Source of the DNA: Neobacillus ginsengisoli
Lineage (GTDB): Bacteria > Bacillota > Bacilli > Bacillales_B > DSM-18226
Reading direction: 5' to 3'
DNA length: 64,000 nucleotides
NCBI RefSeq assembly: GCF_030813055.1
Contig: NZ_JAUSTW010000004.1
Coordinates: 434,001-498,000 of the forward strand
The position numbers and the translations under genes were made by a program. Of the stretch, positions 51,255-59,712 are shown in pieces. Numbering within the stretch: the stretch's first letter is position 1; each line of letters begins with the position of its first letter. The notes under the pieces were generated by a model that searched no databases, was not told the origin of the DNA, and saw only the letters and a program-made list of their open reading frames with translations.

Positions 51255-52247
51255 TTAGAAAATACTTAGATCCCATTCTTTTGCTATATGTTTCAATAAC
51301 ATAACACCCGTCAGACTATTACCATACTCATCAATAGCCGGTCCATAAATACCGATACCACATCCATCTTGAAAAGGCAGTTCTCTTTTAATTCCCGGGG
51401 GAACTAATGTTAAAATTCCTCCAGACACTCCACTTTTGGCTGGCACCCCAACAAACGCTGCAAATTTACCTGAAGCATTGTACATTCCACACGTAAGCAT
51501 TAAGGCTTTGGTAAGCCTAGCCACATTTTTAGGAAAAACTTGTTCTTTTTGAATCGGATGATATCCATCGGACGCAAGAATCATTCCAATCAAAGCTATA
51601 TCTTCTGTGTTTACTTCTATAGAACATAGCTTTAGATAAACCTCTAATGCTTCTTCCACCTCCGATTCCAAAAAACCCGTCTCTTTTAAATAGTAAGCTA
51701 AAGCTCTATTTCGATGGGCCGTCTTCCATTCTGATTGGAACACTTCCTCATTGATTCTCGGACGTTTCCCTATCATTTTTTCAATTAATTCGTAAACAAA
51801 CTCTAATTTAGCCCGTGATGATTCTCCTGGGAGCAGTGAAGCGATGGTAATTGCTCCAGCATTGATCATGGGGTTAAACGGCTTTCCCGGTTTATGCATT
51901 TCTAACCGAATAATGGAGTTGAAGGCATCCCCGGTTGGTTCCACATCGACCCGATCTAACACATAGGGAATCCCACGACTTATACAAGCAGCTATAAAGC
52001 TGATCACTTTTGAGATACTTTGCAAAGTAAAAGGGACTTGCCAATCCCCTGACTTTATCACTGATCCCTTTGGTCCTACTATACAAATACCTAACTGTGA
52101 TGGGTCTGCCTTTCCCAAAGCAGGAATATAGCTGGCACATCGTCCTTCAGTGGCATAGGAACGATAATGTCTCACCCATTCATCTACGCAATCCATTCTT
52201 GGATACTGGATTTGATCTTTATCTTCTTTTTTAATCCCTTGAACCAA
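51255..52247 (-). CDS. glsA: Glutaminase
   Basis: A 330-residue glutaminase of the serine beta-lactamase-like fold, which hydrolyses glutamine to glutamate and ammonia. The nucleophile motif SISKV (Ser-x-x-Lys) sits in FTLQSISKVISFIAA near residues 75-89; PFNPMINAGAI near 124-134 and KSGVSGGI near 269-276 are the other active-site segments. Start is TTG 52247 with GGAGG upstream. Divergent from glnK-glnL; a consensus GlnL box lies about 260 bp upstream, so induction by glutamine through GlnKL is expected. Confidence 0.94.
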   Translation of the reverse strand: MVQGIKKEDKDQIQYPRMDCVDEWVRHYRSYATEGRCASYIPALGKADPSQLGICIVGPKGSVIKSGDWQVPFTLQSISKVISFIAACISRGIPYVLDRVDVEPTGDAFNSIIRLEMHKPGKPFNPMINAGAITIASLLPGESSRAKLEFVYELIEKMIGKRPRINEEVFQSEWKTAHRNRALAYYLKETGFLESEVEEALEVYLKLCSIEVNTEDIALIGMILASDGYHPIQKEQVFPKNVARLTKALMLTCGMYNASGKFAAFVGVPAKSGVSGGILTLVPPGIKRELPFQDGCGIGIYGPAIDEYGNSLTGVMLLKHIAKEWDLSIF

Positions 52248-52451
52248 ACTCTTCTAATCCTCCTTCACTATTTTCAATTTATTACAAAAGAGCATTTTGG
52301 CATTTGAGTCCCAATTTGGTAACTTCAGATTAATACTATCTTTTCAATTAATGCCTTAAAAACTACAGACTATTTCAAAAACTTTTCCTAGGTTTACCTA
52401 ACCCTCTCTTTCTAAAAAATTGTTTAATGAAACGATACATAATAAGAACTA

Positions 52452-52465
52452 AGAAAACGCTTTCT
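52452..52465. promoter_or_regulatory. Possible cre site (CcpA) between glsA and glnK
   Basis: AGAAAACGCTTTCT has the core GAAAACGCTTTC of the catabolite-responsive element; only the outer T and A of the consensus differ. It would allow carbon control of glsA. Confidence 0.5.
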
Positions 52466-52506
52466 TTTTTAAAAAGAAAGCTAAAATTAATTCTATATTC
52501 TGAACT

Positions 52507-52522
52507 ACAAAAGAAAACAAAA
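52507..52522 (-). promoter_or_regulatory. GlnL box upstream of glsA
   Basis: On the minus strand TTTTGT-TTTC-TTTTGT, an exact match to the direct repeat TTTTGT-N4-TTTTGT described as the GlnL target in B. subtilis. It points toward glsA and lies 130 bp from glnK. Confidence 0.88.
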
Positions 52523-52651
52523 AACTACAGAAAATTTTTAATTTTTCTTATAATTTTTTTTTAACAAGGTCGGATATAAGATAAAGTAAGGATTGTGTTA
52601 AGACGAATCTAACTGTATACTGTTTTTCAGACAAATTAGGAAGTGACATTC

Positions 52652-53962
52652 ATGATCATCAACCCTTTAATGAAAAAAGACATCTTCATTCTTATTTTGA
52701 TGATGGTAACGGTCCCAATAGCAGGTGAATTAAACTTTTATCCGATTAATGAAACCTTTCGGATCAGTTTTGCTGTACCGACATTTCTATTCTTTTTGTT
52801 ATTGTTCCGAAAAATCCCAGTAGTTTTGCCTGGTTTATTGACAGCTATACTTGTTGTCGGATTTCGTATTCTAATTGAATGGATCAAACAGGAGAATTTT
52901 AATTGGAACGCCTCTTTTGAATCCAATTTTTCTAGTTTTTTCTTTTATTTGGCATATTCCTGTTTCTTTTATTTGGCAAAGGTCTCCCGTTTTAATAACC
53001 GACTTATTATAATTGGATTTATCGGCATCACAATCGAAATATTGTCTGATATAGTAGAGTTAACAATGCAATATTTCGTACTAGGAACAACAATTAAGTT
53101 AGCAGCACTGAGCGATATACTGATTATTGCAATTTCTCACAGCTTTATTGTTCTCAGCTTTTTCACTATGATCAAACTGTATGAAGCGCAGGCAAGAGAA
53201 AGACAAATTAGAAAACAAAATGAACACATGCTCATGCTAATTTCCAATTTATATGAAGAATCCATACATTTAAAAAAAACGCTGGTAAATGCTGAAAACA
53301 TCACAAAAAAATCATACGATCTATACAAAAGCCTAAACGGTTTGAAAAACGAATGGATGACTGCCGATTCTATCGAGGAAATCCGTAAAAAGGCATTGAA
53401 AATCGCCGGGGAAGTTCATGAAATAAAAAAGGATAACCAACGTATTTTTGCAGGACTTTCAAAACTCATATCCGTTGAAAGTTTTACAGATTATATGAAC
53501 CTGCACGAACTTGTTTCCATTATTAAACGTACAAATGAGAAATATTCCAGTTTACTAGGAAAAGATATTCAAATTTTGTATTCAATTAAAGGAGATCATC
53601 CTCATTACCATGTTTTTACCCTTTTATCGATCATAAATAATATCGTTACAAACGCAGTAGAAGCAATAAATGATGTGGGAACCATTACGATTAACATTGA
53701 AAGGAAACAGAAATCGATTGAATTCCGAATAGGAGATAACGGCCCAGGTGTTGCGCCGAAGCATAAAAATTTAATTTTCAAACCTGGGTTTACTTCTAAA
53801 TACGATCGTTCCGGAAATCCATCAACTGGTATGGGATTATCCTTTATAAAAGATATAGTCAAACAACTTGAAGGTGATATTACCGTAGAGGATAGGATAG
53901 GCGGACCAGGATCGATTTTCATTATTACATTGCTAGTTGATCATTTAATTGAGAAAGGGTGA
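52652..53962 (+). CDS. glnK: Glutamine-sensing histidine kinase GlnK
   Basis: A 436-residue sensor kinase: about six N-terminal membrane segments (to about residue 175), a coiled-coil linker, a non-classical phosphoacceptor segment EVHEIKKDNQRIFAGLSK near 245-262, and a GHKL ATPase domain with NIVTNAVEAIND (N box), GDNGPGV (G1) and STGMGLSFIKDIV (G2). With the adjacent glnL and divergent glutaminase, this is the GlnK of the GlnKL system that responds to glutamine. ATG 52652 lies 8 nt after AGGAAG. A gap of 4 bp separates it from glnL. Confidence 0.9.
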   Translation: MIINPLMKKDIFILILMMVTVPIAGELNFYPINETFRISFAVPTFLFFLLLFRKIPVVLPGLLTAILVVGFRILIEWIKQENFNWNASFESNFSSFFFYLAYSCFFYLAKVSRFNNRLIIIGFIGITIEILSDIVELTMQYFVLGTTIKLAALSDILIIAISHSFIVLSFFTMIKLYEAQARERQIRKQNEHMLMLISNLYEESIHLKKTLVNAENITKKSYDLYKSLNGLKNEWMTADSIEEIRKKALKIAGEVHEIKKDNQRIFAGLSKLISVESFTDYMNLHELVSIIKRTNEKYSSLLGKDIQILYSIKGDHPHYHVFTLLSIINNIVTNAVEAINDVGTITINIERKQKSIEFRIGDNGPGVAPKHKNLIFKPGFTSKYDRSGNPSTGMGLSFIKDIVKQLEGDITVEDRIGGPGSIFIITLLVDHLIEKG

Positions 53963-53966
53963 TTCG

Positions 53967-54902
53967 ATGCTTTTTTATTTAACAGACGATGATGAAGCAG
54001 TTCGTTCGATGTTGGCCCAAATCATCGAGGACGGTGGGTTAGGAGAAGTTGCCGGGGAAGCAGAAGATGGCTCATTATTAGATGGAAACATGCTAAACAT
54101 GCTAAACATAGATATTTTATTAATAGATTTGTTAATGCCAATTCAAGACGGGCTTGAAACGATTCGTCAAATTAAACCCTTATTCAATGGGAAAATCATC
54201 ATGATATCTCAAGTAGAATCGAAAGAGTTGATTGGTGAAGCCTATTCACTCGGCAGTGAGTACTATATAACAAAACCGATCAACAGGATCGAAGTAATGG
54301 CTGTTATTCAAAAAGTCATTGAACGAATCCGATTAGAAAAATCGATACAAGATATTCACAAATCACTCAATTCCGTGCTTAACTTAGATAACCCGCAAGA
54401 TAAGCAACAAAAATCCTTCAACGGAAAAAATATAAGAATTTCCGGCCATGTTTTATTATCTGAATTAGGGATTGCCGGTGAAAACGGGAGTAAAGATTTA
54501 TTAGATATGTTGGATTATTTATATCAAAATGAACAAGTTCAGGCGTTAAATCAAGGGATTCCTACCCTTAAAGAAATTTTTGTCTATCTGGCTCAAAAAC
54601 GACTTGGAAATTCCGCAACAGAGTCAGAGTTAAAAAAAGAAATAAAAGCTTCTGAACAACGGGTGCGCCGAGCTATTTATCAATCATTGAATCATTTGGC
54701 GTCCCTCGGGCTTGCAGATTTTTCAAATTGGAAGTTTGAAACTTATGCTTCAAAGTTTTTTGATTTTACATCCGTGAGGAAAAAGATGACGGAAATAAAA
54801 AATGGCTCAACACCATCCACCTCACTTACTCGCATTAATACGAAAAAATTCATTCAAGTTCTTTATTTTGAAGCTCAACGTGTTCATTCAGATTCTCAAT
54901 AA
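53967..54902 (+). CDS. glnL: Response regulator GlnL
   Basis: A 311-residue response regulator: receiver domain with acidic pocket LTDDDE, phosphoacceptor in ILLIDLLMPIQDG near residues 53-54 and lysine in YITKPINR near 105, followed by a C-terminal YcbB-type DNA-binding domain (LGNSATESELKKEIKASEQR and SLNHLASLGLADFSN). It should bind the TTTTGT-N4-TTTTGT box before glsA. A short tandem repeat in the receiver (AAACATGCT repeated near 54086-54108, giving NMLNMLNI) may be a recent slippage event. ATG 53967 follows AAAGGGTGA. Confidence 0.9.
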   Translation: MLFYLTDDDEAVRSMLAQIIEDGGLGEVAGEAEDGSLLDGNMLNMLNIDILLIDLLMPIQDGLETIRQIKPLFNGKIIMISQVESKELIGEAYSLGSEYYITKPINRIEVMAVIQKVIERIRLEKSIQDIHKSLNSVLNLDNPQDKQQKSFNGKNIRISGHVLLSELGIAGENGSKDLLDMLDYLYQNEQVQALNQGIPTLKEIFVYLAQKRLGNSATESELKKEIKASEQRVRRAIYQSLNHLASLGLADFSNWKFETYASKFFDFTSVRKKMTEIKNGSTPSTSLTRINTKKFIQVLYFEAQRVHSDSQ

Positions 54903-54947
54903 CTAATCTCGAAGCGGTTATTATAAATGACGTAACCGCCCCAAAAG

Positions 54948-55032
54948 CCCCAATCGAAAGCAACCGGAGGAATTAACCAAAGAAGTGCATGAGATCTTTT
55001 TAGTATCCAGGGAGCTATATTTGCGATTGGGG
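54948..55032. repeat. Inverted repeat, 9-bp arms, between glnL and the DHA2 exporter
   Basis: CCCCAATCG (54948-54956) and CGATTGGGG (55024-55032) enclose 67 nt. A smaller stem, GCGGTTA/TAACCGC, precedes it at about 54914-54939. There is no T tract. It may be part of an RNA structure downstream of glnL. Confidence 0.4.
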
Positions 55033-55125
55033 CAAATATTTATTTAATTGAATAATCGTTTCTTTTATATTTTGAGGAATTTTGGAATGTAAGAATAAAT
55101 AAATCGCATTTGTAGTAAAAAATTC

Positions 55126-55174
55126 GGAGGGATGCCAGACATCAAATAGGATGTTTGAGGGCACCCTCCTTTTT
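55126..55174. terminator. Bidirectional terminator overlapping the exporter 3' end
   Basis: GGAGGG.TGCC pairs with GGC.CCCTCC across an inner ACATC/GATGT pair, followed by TTTTTA on the plus strand; on the minus strand AATTTTTT follows. The stop codon of the exporter lies inside it. Confidence 0.85.
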
Positions 55175-56584
55175 AGTATTTCGCAAAAAAGATGCTGCAA
55201 TAGCAAATAAGGTTAGGAACAACATCATCAAAAATGCAATCCGATACCCAGTTACAATCAGGTGGGTATCTTCCTGTACAAGGTGCGCACCTGCCCCAGA
55301 GTAGATAGCCTTTTTTAAATGCAATGGCAATACACTTGTAACAATCATTAAGGATAATGCAGTACTAATGACAGCGCCCATATTTTGCAGCATAGAACGA
55401 ATTCCGTTTGCCACCCCGCGTCTTTCGTGTGGAACAGTCAACATAATGGACTGCGTATTTGGCGTCTGGAACACACCTGTACCTATTCCGATTAGTAATT
55501 GTCCTAGACTTATCCAAAATAGTGATGCATGAATACCAATTTTCCATGTAAGTATAAGCATTCCAATACAAGTACCGAATAGACCTAAGGTTGACAACAA
55601 CCGTGCACTGTATTTAGCAGTTAACATGCCGACAATGAGGGAACCAATCATCACCCCAATTGTGATAGGAACGACTTTGAGTCCTGCTGTAAATGGGTTT
55701 TCAAGGTCAACCACCTGATAAAAAAGAGCGATTAACAATACCACTGAGGAACGAGCCAGTGAATTAAAAAACGTGGCCAAATTGGCCATCGCGTACGGTC
55801 GATCATAAAAAAGAGAAAAATCTATCATAGGAAATTTTGCGTGCTTTTCTATCTGGAAAAAAAAGATTGCAAGAACCACAAATAAAATAACACCGGCAAC
55901 CACCGGAAAGCTTAACCAACCGGCAACCCCCACTTCAGACAGAGCAAGTATTAACCCGCCCAGGCCAAAAAATGCTGTAATATTTCCCAGCCAATCCACT
56001 TTTTCTCCTTTTGCTTCTCCAGGAACAGCCCTTAATGTGAAGAACCCCCAGATTACTCCAACAATACCGACCGGAACATTGAACCAAAAAACCCAGCGCC
56101 AGCCTAAATGGTAAACCAAAAATCCCCCTACTACCGGTCCAATCAACGAAGCAATGGAAGCAACCAAAATATTAATACTTAATCCGGTACCAAGTTTCTT
56201 TGCAGGAAATGCATCCGTAATCAAAGGTGTTGTGTTTGTAATAATAAGAGCTCCCCCGAGTGCTTGTAAAGCACGCAATAGGATTAGTACCCAAACATTT
56301 GGTGCAAATCCACACAAAAAGCTAACAATGGTGAATTCACTCAATCCGAAAAGGTACATACCGCGCCGGCCAAATATATCAGCAATTTTTCCAAATACCA
56401 GTATGAATATCGTATTGACCAACATATATGAAAGCAAGATCCAATTGGATGCGACTCCGCTAGCATGAAAATGGTTCACTACCTCCGGTAAGGCAACATT
56501 CAAAGTGCTTAAGTTTAAAGTTGCCAGAAGAACGCCTAGACTCGTTACAGAGAGAAGGAGCCAAGGATAATATTTTTCTTTCAT
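55142..56584 (-). CDS. MFS transporter, DHA2 (14-segment) drug exporter
   Basis: A 480-residue major-facilitator protein with about 14 membrane segments. GKIADIFGRRGMYLFGLSEF near residues 61-80 is the A motif and SLIGPVVGGFLVYHLGWRWV near 152-171 the C motif of drug:proton antiporters; the sequence order is that of the EmrB/QacA group. No regulator adjoins it. ATG 56584 has AGGAGAAG upstream. Substrate unknown. Confidence 0.9.
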   Translation of the reverse strand: MKEKYYPWLLLSVTSLGVLLATLNLSTLNVALPEVVNHFHASGVASNWILLSYMLVNTIFILVFGKIADIFGRRGMYLFGLSEFTIVSFLCGFAPNVWVLILLRALQALGGALIITNTTPLITDAFPAKKLGTGLSINILVASIASLIGPVVGGFLVYHLGWRWVFWFNVPVGIVGVIWGFFTLRAVPGEAKGEKVDWLGNITAFFGLGGLILALSEVGVAGWLSFPVVAGVILFVVLAIFFFQIEKHAKFPMIDFSLFYDRPYAMANLATFFNSLARSSVVLLIALFYQVVDLENPFTAGLKVVPITIGVMIGSLIVGMLTAKYSARLLSTLGLFGTCIGMLILTWKIGIHASLFWISLGQLLIGIGTGVFQTPNTQSIMLTVPHERRGVANGIRSMLQNMGAVISTALSLMIVTSVLPLHLKKAIYSGAGAHLVQEDTHLIVTGYRIAFLMMLFLTLFAIAASFLRNTKKEGALKHPI

Positions 56585-56775
56585 AAAACTTCTCCTTTGT
56601 CTAAGAACCGTATTGGTTTCCTATTTCTAGTTGATTTATATTTGATTGTTACTTACATTTTCCTATTAGGACTCACGTTGATATGATAACAACTTTTTTA
56701 CCTATATAATTGATGGACTCGGGGAATCCAGTCCCCAACATTCAAAACACGGAAACAAAAGCAAATAAAATTAAT
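56585..56775. other. Intergenic stretch without recognised gene
   Basis: Upstream region of the DHA2 exporter. AT-rich, no open frame with ribosome site; promoter elements are not evident. A partly repeated GGACTC/GGGG segment near 56714-56735 forms no clean hairpin. Confidence 0.4.
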
Positions 56776-56805
56776 AAAGGAGCCCACTGTTAACTTGGAG
56801 GCTCC
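56776..56805 (-). terminator. Terminator downstream of the thioredoxin-like gene
   Basis: GGAGCC (56779-56784) and GGCTCC (56800-56805) pair around 15 nt; on the minus strand TTTATT follows. Confidence 0.65.
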
Positions 56806-56888
56806 CTAAAGAATTAATGTTAAGATTATATAAACAAAGAGTATTCTTTAATTGAATTCGCTAGAAAAGCTACGTAAAAAAAACGCAA

Positions 56889-57203
56889 TTAAAGAGTGTT
56901 TAGGAATTCTCTTACTTGGTCTTCAGTTTTGGCGTTCGCACTATGCAAATGAGCCAATTTTTCACCATTTTTAAATACTAATAATGAAGGAATTCCCATT
57001 ACATTTTGTTCCTCAGAAATTTCCGGAAACTCATCCCGGTCAATTTTAAACCATTGTTTATCTTGATTTTCTTCTACAATTTCGTCAATGAACATCCCTA
57101 ATCGTTTGCAATCCGGACACCAATTAGTTGTAAATATACCAACGGTAAGATCATCTTTAGTGATTTGCTCACGATATTCCTGCTCAGTTTTAATTTGATT
57201 CAT
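56889..57203 (-). CDS. Thioredoxin-like protein (CPDC active site)
   Basis: A 104-residue thioredoxin-fold protein with active site WCPDC near residues 28-32, the family's cis-proline in MGIPSLLVFKNGEKL and a charged middle (DKQWFKIDRDEFPEI). It resembles Bacillus YtpP/YusE-type thioredoxin-like proteins that act as disulfide reductases; CPDC rather than CGPC points to a specialised partner. ATG 57203 is preferred, since GGGAGA abuts the ATG at 57209. Confidence 0.88.
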   Translation of the reverse strand: MNQIKTEQEYREQITKDDLTVGIFTTNWCPDCKRLGMFIDEIVEENQDKQWFKIDRDEFPEISEEQNVMGIPSLLVFKNGEKLAHLHSANAKTEDQVREFLNTL

Positions 57204-57413
57204 GTTCATTCTCCCTTATTTCATTGTAAAGTATTTACCTTCTTTATTGCGATTTTTGAAGATTGTGTCTTCCTCCTCTTATTCTTTCACCCAATGTTGG
57301 TTTTTATAAAAGGATTAAATTTAGCTTAACAAAATTTGTTCCTGAAGTCTGTTAATTTGCTTTCATCGTTGATAAATCCCTATGGAATATACTTGATTTA
57401 ATTTCCAAGTATA

Positions 57414-57441
57414 AAAAAGCCGCCATGAAATATGAGCAGCT
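57414..57441 (-). terminator. Terminator of the HTH-repeat/J-domain gene
   Basis: On the minus strand AGCTGC pairs with GCGGCT (one U-G pair), followed by TTTTTTAT. Lies 62-89 bp past the stop. Confidence 0.65.
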
Positions 57442-57502
57442 AATAAAATACAGATTTTATTTATCCAAAACGGTTGTAACCAAAATTTTCAGGCCGATTA
57501 AT

Positions 57503-58294
57503 TTATTCCCCTTTAATACTATTTCTAAAAAAATCATAGTCGGTTTTAACGTAATGAAAAGCTGTTGCGTTTCCTCCGTGATCGGGGTGTGTTATTTTTA
57601 ATAGGTTTTTATATCCTGCTAAAACTTCTTTATGGCTCGCCGCTTTTGAAAGTCCTAATTTTTGTCGATAATCAATCTTTTTAGGAGGAGATGAGGCCTG
57701 AGTCTTTTCAGGGTTACTTGTGTTTCCTTTAGAAAATTCTTCTTTTAATTTTAATAATTCATTGTGTAAATCAATATTCTCTTTTAGTAACTTTTTAGTT
57801 TCTCTTTGTAATTCACTTACCTCATTTTCTAGGATGACAATTTCTCTATTTAATTTATCTCTTTGCTGGGTTAAGGTATTTATTGAAGTCCTATGAAGCT
57901 GCTCGATCCCTTTTATATGCTCATCCTGTGCTTTTATTCTCACTTTTAATTGACAGATGATTTTATCCTGATCGGTTGAATTATTTAAAAGGCGCTTTGA
58001 TGTTGTTTCAATTGGTCTATATTCGGGTTTTTGATTCCCTGTCCCAACGTTTTGAATCTTACCTTCACTCAGCCAGCGTTGGACAATTTGAACACCAAAA
58101 CTTTCGGCTACACCTGCGTCCTTTAACATGTTATAAGCTTGATCTGTATCATCAAGTATGTAACCTGTTTTCTGAGGCCCTGTTCCCTCATAGTTAATCT
58201 TTCTTTCTCGCAGCCAACGTCTAACCGTTTGAATACTACTATCTTCTGTAAGTCCTGCTTCCTTTAACAATTCAAAAGCCTGATCTGTGTTCAC
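57503..58294 (-). CDS. Protein with duplicated HTH-like repeat, coiled coil and C-terminal J domain
   Basis: A 263-residue protein of unusual build. Residues about 1-46 and 49-95 are two copies of one unit: DQAFELLKEAGLTEDSSIQT-VRRWLRERKI and DQAYNMLKDAGVAESFGVQI-VQRWLSEGKI; the RRWLRERKI-type segment recalls the recognition helix and wing of excisionase/MerR-like domains. A coiled coil follows (about 110-190), then a Ser/Pro linker, and a short J domain (about 207-263) with the HPD motif in KITHPDHGGNATAFHYVKTD. It may bring Hsp70 (DnaK) to DNA or to a phage-like site. GTG start with AGGAGG 6 nt upstream. Stand-alone gene. Confidence 0.8.
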   Translation of the reverse strand: MNTDQAFELLKEAGLTEDSSIQTVRRWLRERKINYEGTGPQKTGYILDDTDQAYNMLKDAGVAESFGVQIVQRWLSEGKIQNVGTGNQKPEYRPIETTSKRLLNNSTDQDKIICQLKVRIKAQDEHIKGIEQLHRTSINTLTQQRDKLNREIVILENEVSELQRETKKLLKENIDLHNELLKLKEEFSKGNTSNPEKTQASSPPKKIDYRQKLGLSKAASHKEVLAGYKNLLKITHPDHGGNATAFHYVKTDYDFFRNSIKGE

Positions 58295-58492
58295 AATGTT
58301 CCTCCTATCCCTCTTAATATCGGCTCACAGGATAGATAATCCCATTATTTTTTATTATTATAATATATGAGTTAAGGAATTAAGTGAATGGATAAAAAAG
58401 ACTATCAGGGTATTCTTCTACTTACTATCGTTTTTGAAATTCAGAGAATTACTATCCGAGTTTAAAATTGGAAAATTCTATTTTCACGATAT
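58295..58492. other. Intergenic stretch without recognised feature
   Basis: AT-rich upstream region of the J-domain gene. No open frame with a ribosome site. The promoter is not obvious. Confidence 0.4.
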
Positions 58493-58529
58493 AAAAAACG
58501 CACTTGTGAAAATCACTGTGCGTTTTTGG
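58493..58529. terminator. Terminator between the L,D-transpeptidase and J-domain genes
   Basis: AAAACGCAC (58495-58503) pairs with GTGCGTTTT (58518-58526), with an inner GTGA/TCAC pair; T runs follow on both strands. Confidence 0.9.
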
Positions 58530-58633
58530 ATTTCTATATAATCTTTTTTAAAGAGACTGTTTGGCAATTGAAAACCATGGCCCTGACACGTATGTTCTAA
58601 AGAATCCCAAATCATGGTCCATAATTTCCTTAA

Positions 58634-59404
58634 TTATTTAATTCCCAGGGCTTTTTTTGTTGCCGTTCCAACAATGCCGTCTATTGATAATTTACGAGCT
58701 TTTTGAAAATTACGGACTGCAATATCTGTGTTTAATCCAAAGATTCCATCTATCCCTTTTGTATTGTATCCAAGGGAGGTCAGCTTGCGCTGAAGCTCTT
58801 GAACAGCAGGACCCCGGCTTCCTCTTTTAAGGATTTCTCCACCTCCAGCAACAGGAACTGCAGGTGTACCAGGCCCCCCCGTTACTCTTAATCCATATGC
58901 TATTGCAATTGAGTTGAAGGATTTCCCCGAAGAAGTGATTATAACCGGAGTATTAATTGACACTTGATTGAATAGCCACTCTACCTCATTATCATACATT
59001 CGAATACAGCCACTGCTCACATACCCGCCAATTGAGCCGGGGTTGTTGTTCCCATGAATCGCATACGTTGTCCCCCATGTTCCACGGGCATTCAAACCAA
59101 GCCAGCGGTTACCGAGAGGATTGCGAGGGTCTCCTCCAGGGATGTGTCCCGTGTAGTAAGGTCTGTTCACAATTTTATTCACAATCTTAAACTTTCCTTC
59201 AGGTGTTAACGATTGACTTCTCCCTGTTCCGACCTTAAACTCTCTTTTCAACTGTCCGTTTTCATAGTAAGCAAGCCGGTTGTTTTCCTTGTTGATGATA
59301 ATAAATTTGTCTCCTGAAGCCGCAAATCCTGACGGTACACCTAAAATAAAACTAGAAAGCATAAGAAAAGCAAAAACAAAAAGAATAAACCATTTTCTTG
59401 GCAA
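58634..59404 (-). CDS. L,D-transpeptidase with peptidoglycan-binding domain
   Basis: A 256-residue exported enzyme: signal peptide (about residues 1-28, ending in GFAA), YkuD catalytic domain (about 33-160) with the HGNNNPGSIGGYVSSGCIRM active-site run (catalytic Cys near residue 135), and a C-terminal PG_binding_1 domain (about 195-256: GPAVQELQRKLTSLGYNTKG, FGLNTDIAVRNFQKARKL). It forms 3-3 cross-links or related links in peptidoglycan, often in spore or stationary-phase wall. Start is TTG with GGAGGG upstream. Confidence 0.93.
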   Translation of the reverse strand: MPRKWFILFVFAFLMLSSFILGVPSGFAASGDKFIIINKENNRLAYYENGQLKREFKVGTGRSQSLTPEGKFKIVNKIVNRPYYTGHIPGGDPRNPLGNRWLGLNARGTWGTTYAIHGNNNPGSIGGYVSSGCIRMYDNEVEWLFNQVSINTPVIITSSGKSFNSIAIAYGLRVTGGPGTPAVPVAGGGEILKRGSRGPAVQELQRKLTSLGYNTKGIDGIFGLNTDIAVRNFQKARKLSIDGIVGTATKKALGIK

Positions 59405-59642
59405 TCTAATCCCTCCAAGGTGACATTCAAATCACTGACGATGTATCCTATGTTGGAGAGGATTGTCCACATTACAATTTTATTAAAAGGCATTTTGTAA
59501 ACATTGTTATTTTAATTATTTTCAGGTCGATAGAATCGATTAATTGACGTATAGCCTGCCTTTACTTGCGGATATGCCGAGTTTGATATGTTTAGGGCAG
59601 TAAAAAAAGCTATTTCAAATAATATCCCCTTTCCTGCCCATA

Positions 59643-59669
59643 AAAAAAAGAAACTATCACATGATAGTT
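59643..59669 (-). terminator. Intrinsic terminator of the histidine kinase gene
   Basis: AACTATCA (59652-59659) and TGATAGTT (59662-59669) pair; on the minus strand CTTTTTTTTA follows. Confidence 0.88.
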
Positions 59670-59712
59670 CCACTATTTATTATCTCATACTTCATAGTTT
59701 TGTATTAAACTG

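Noticed and set aside
54086..54115. AAACATGCT tandem repeat in glnL as a phase-variation tract
   Set aside because: Only about two and a half copies and the repeat unit of 12 nt keeps the frame, so it cannot switch the gene off.
58377..58500. Search for tRNA or rRNA genes in the intergenic regions
   Set aside because: No cloverleaf with conserved T-loop (GTTCRA) was seen in any gap of the window.
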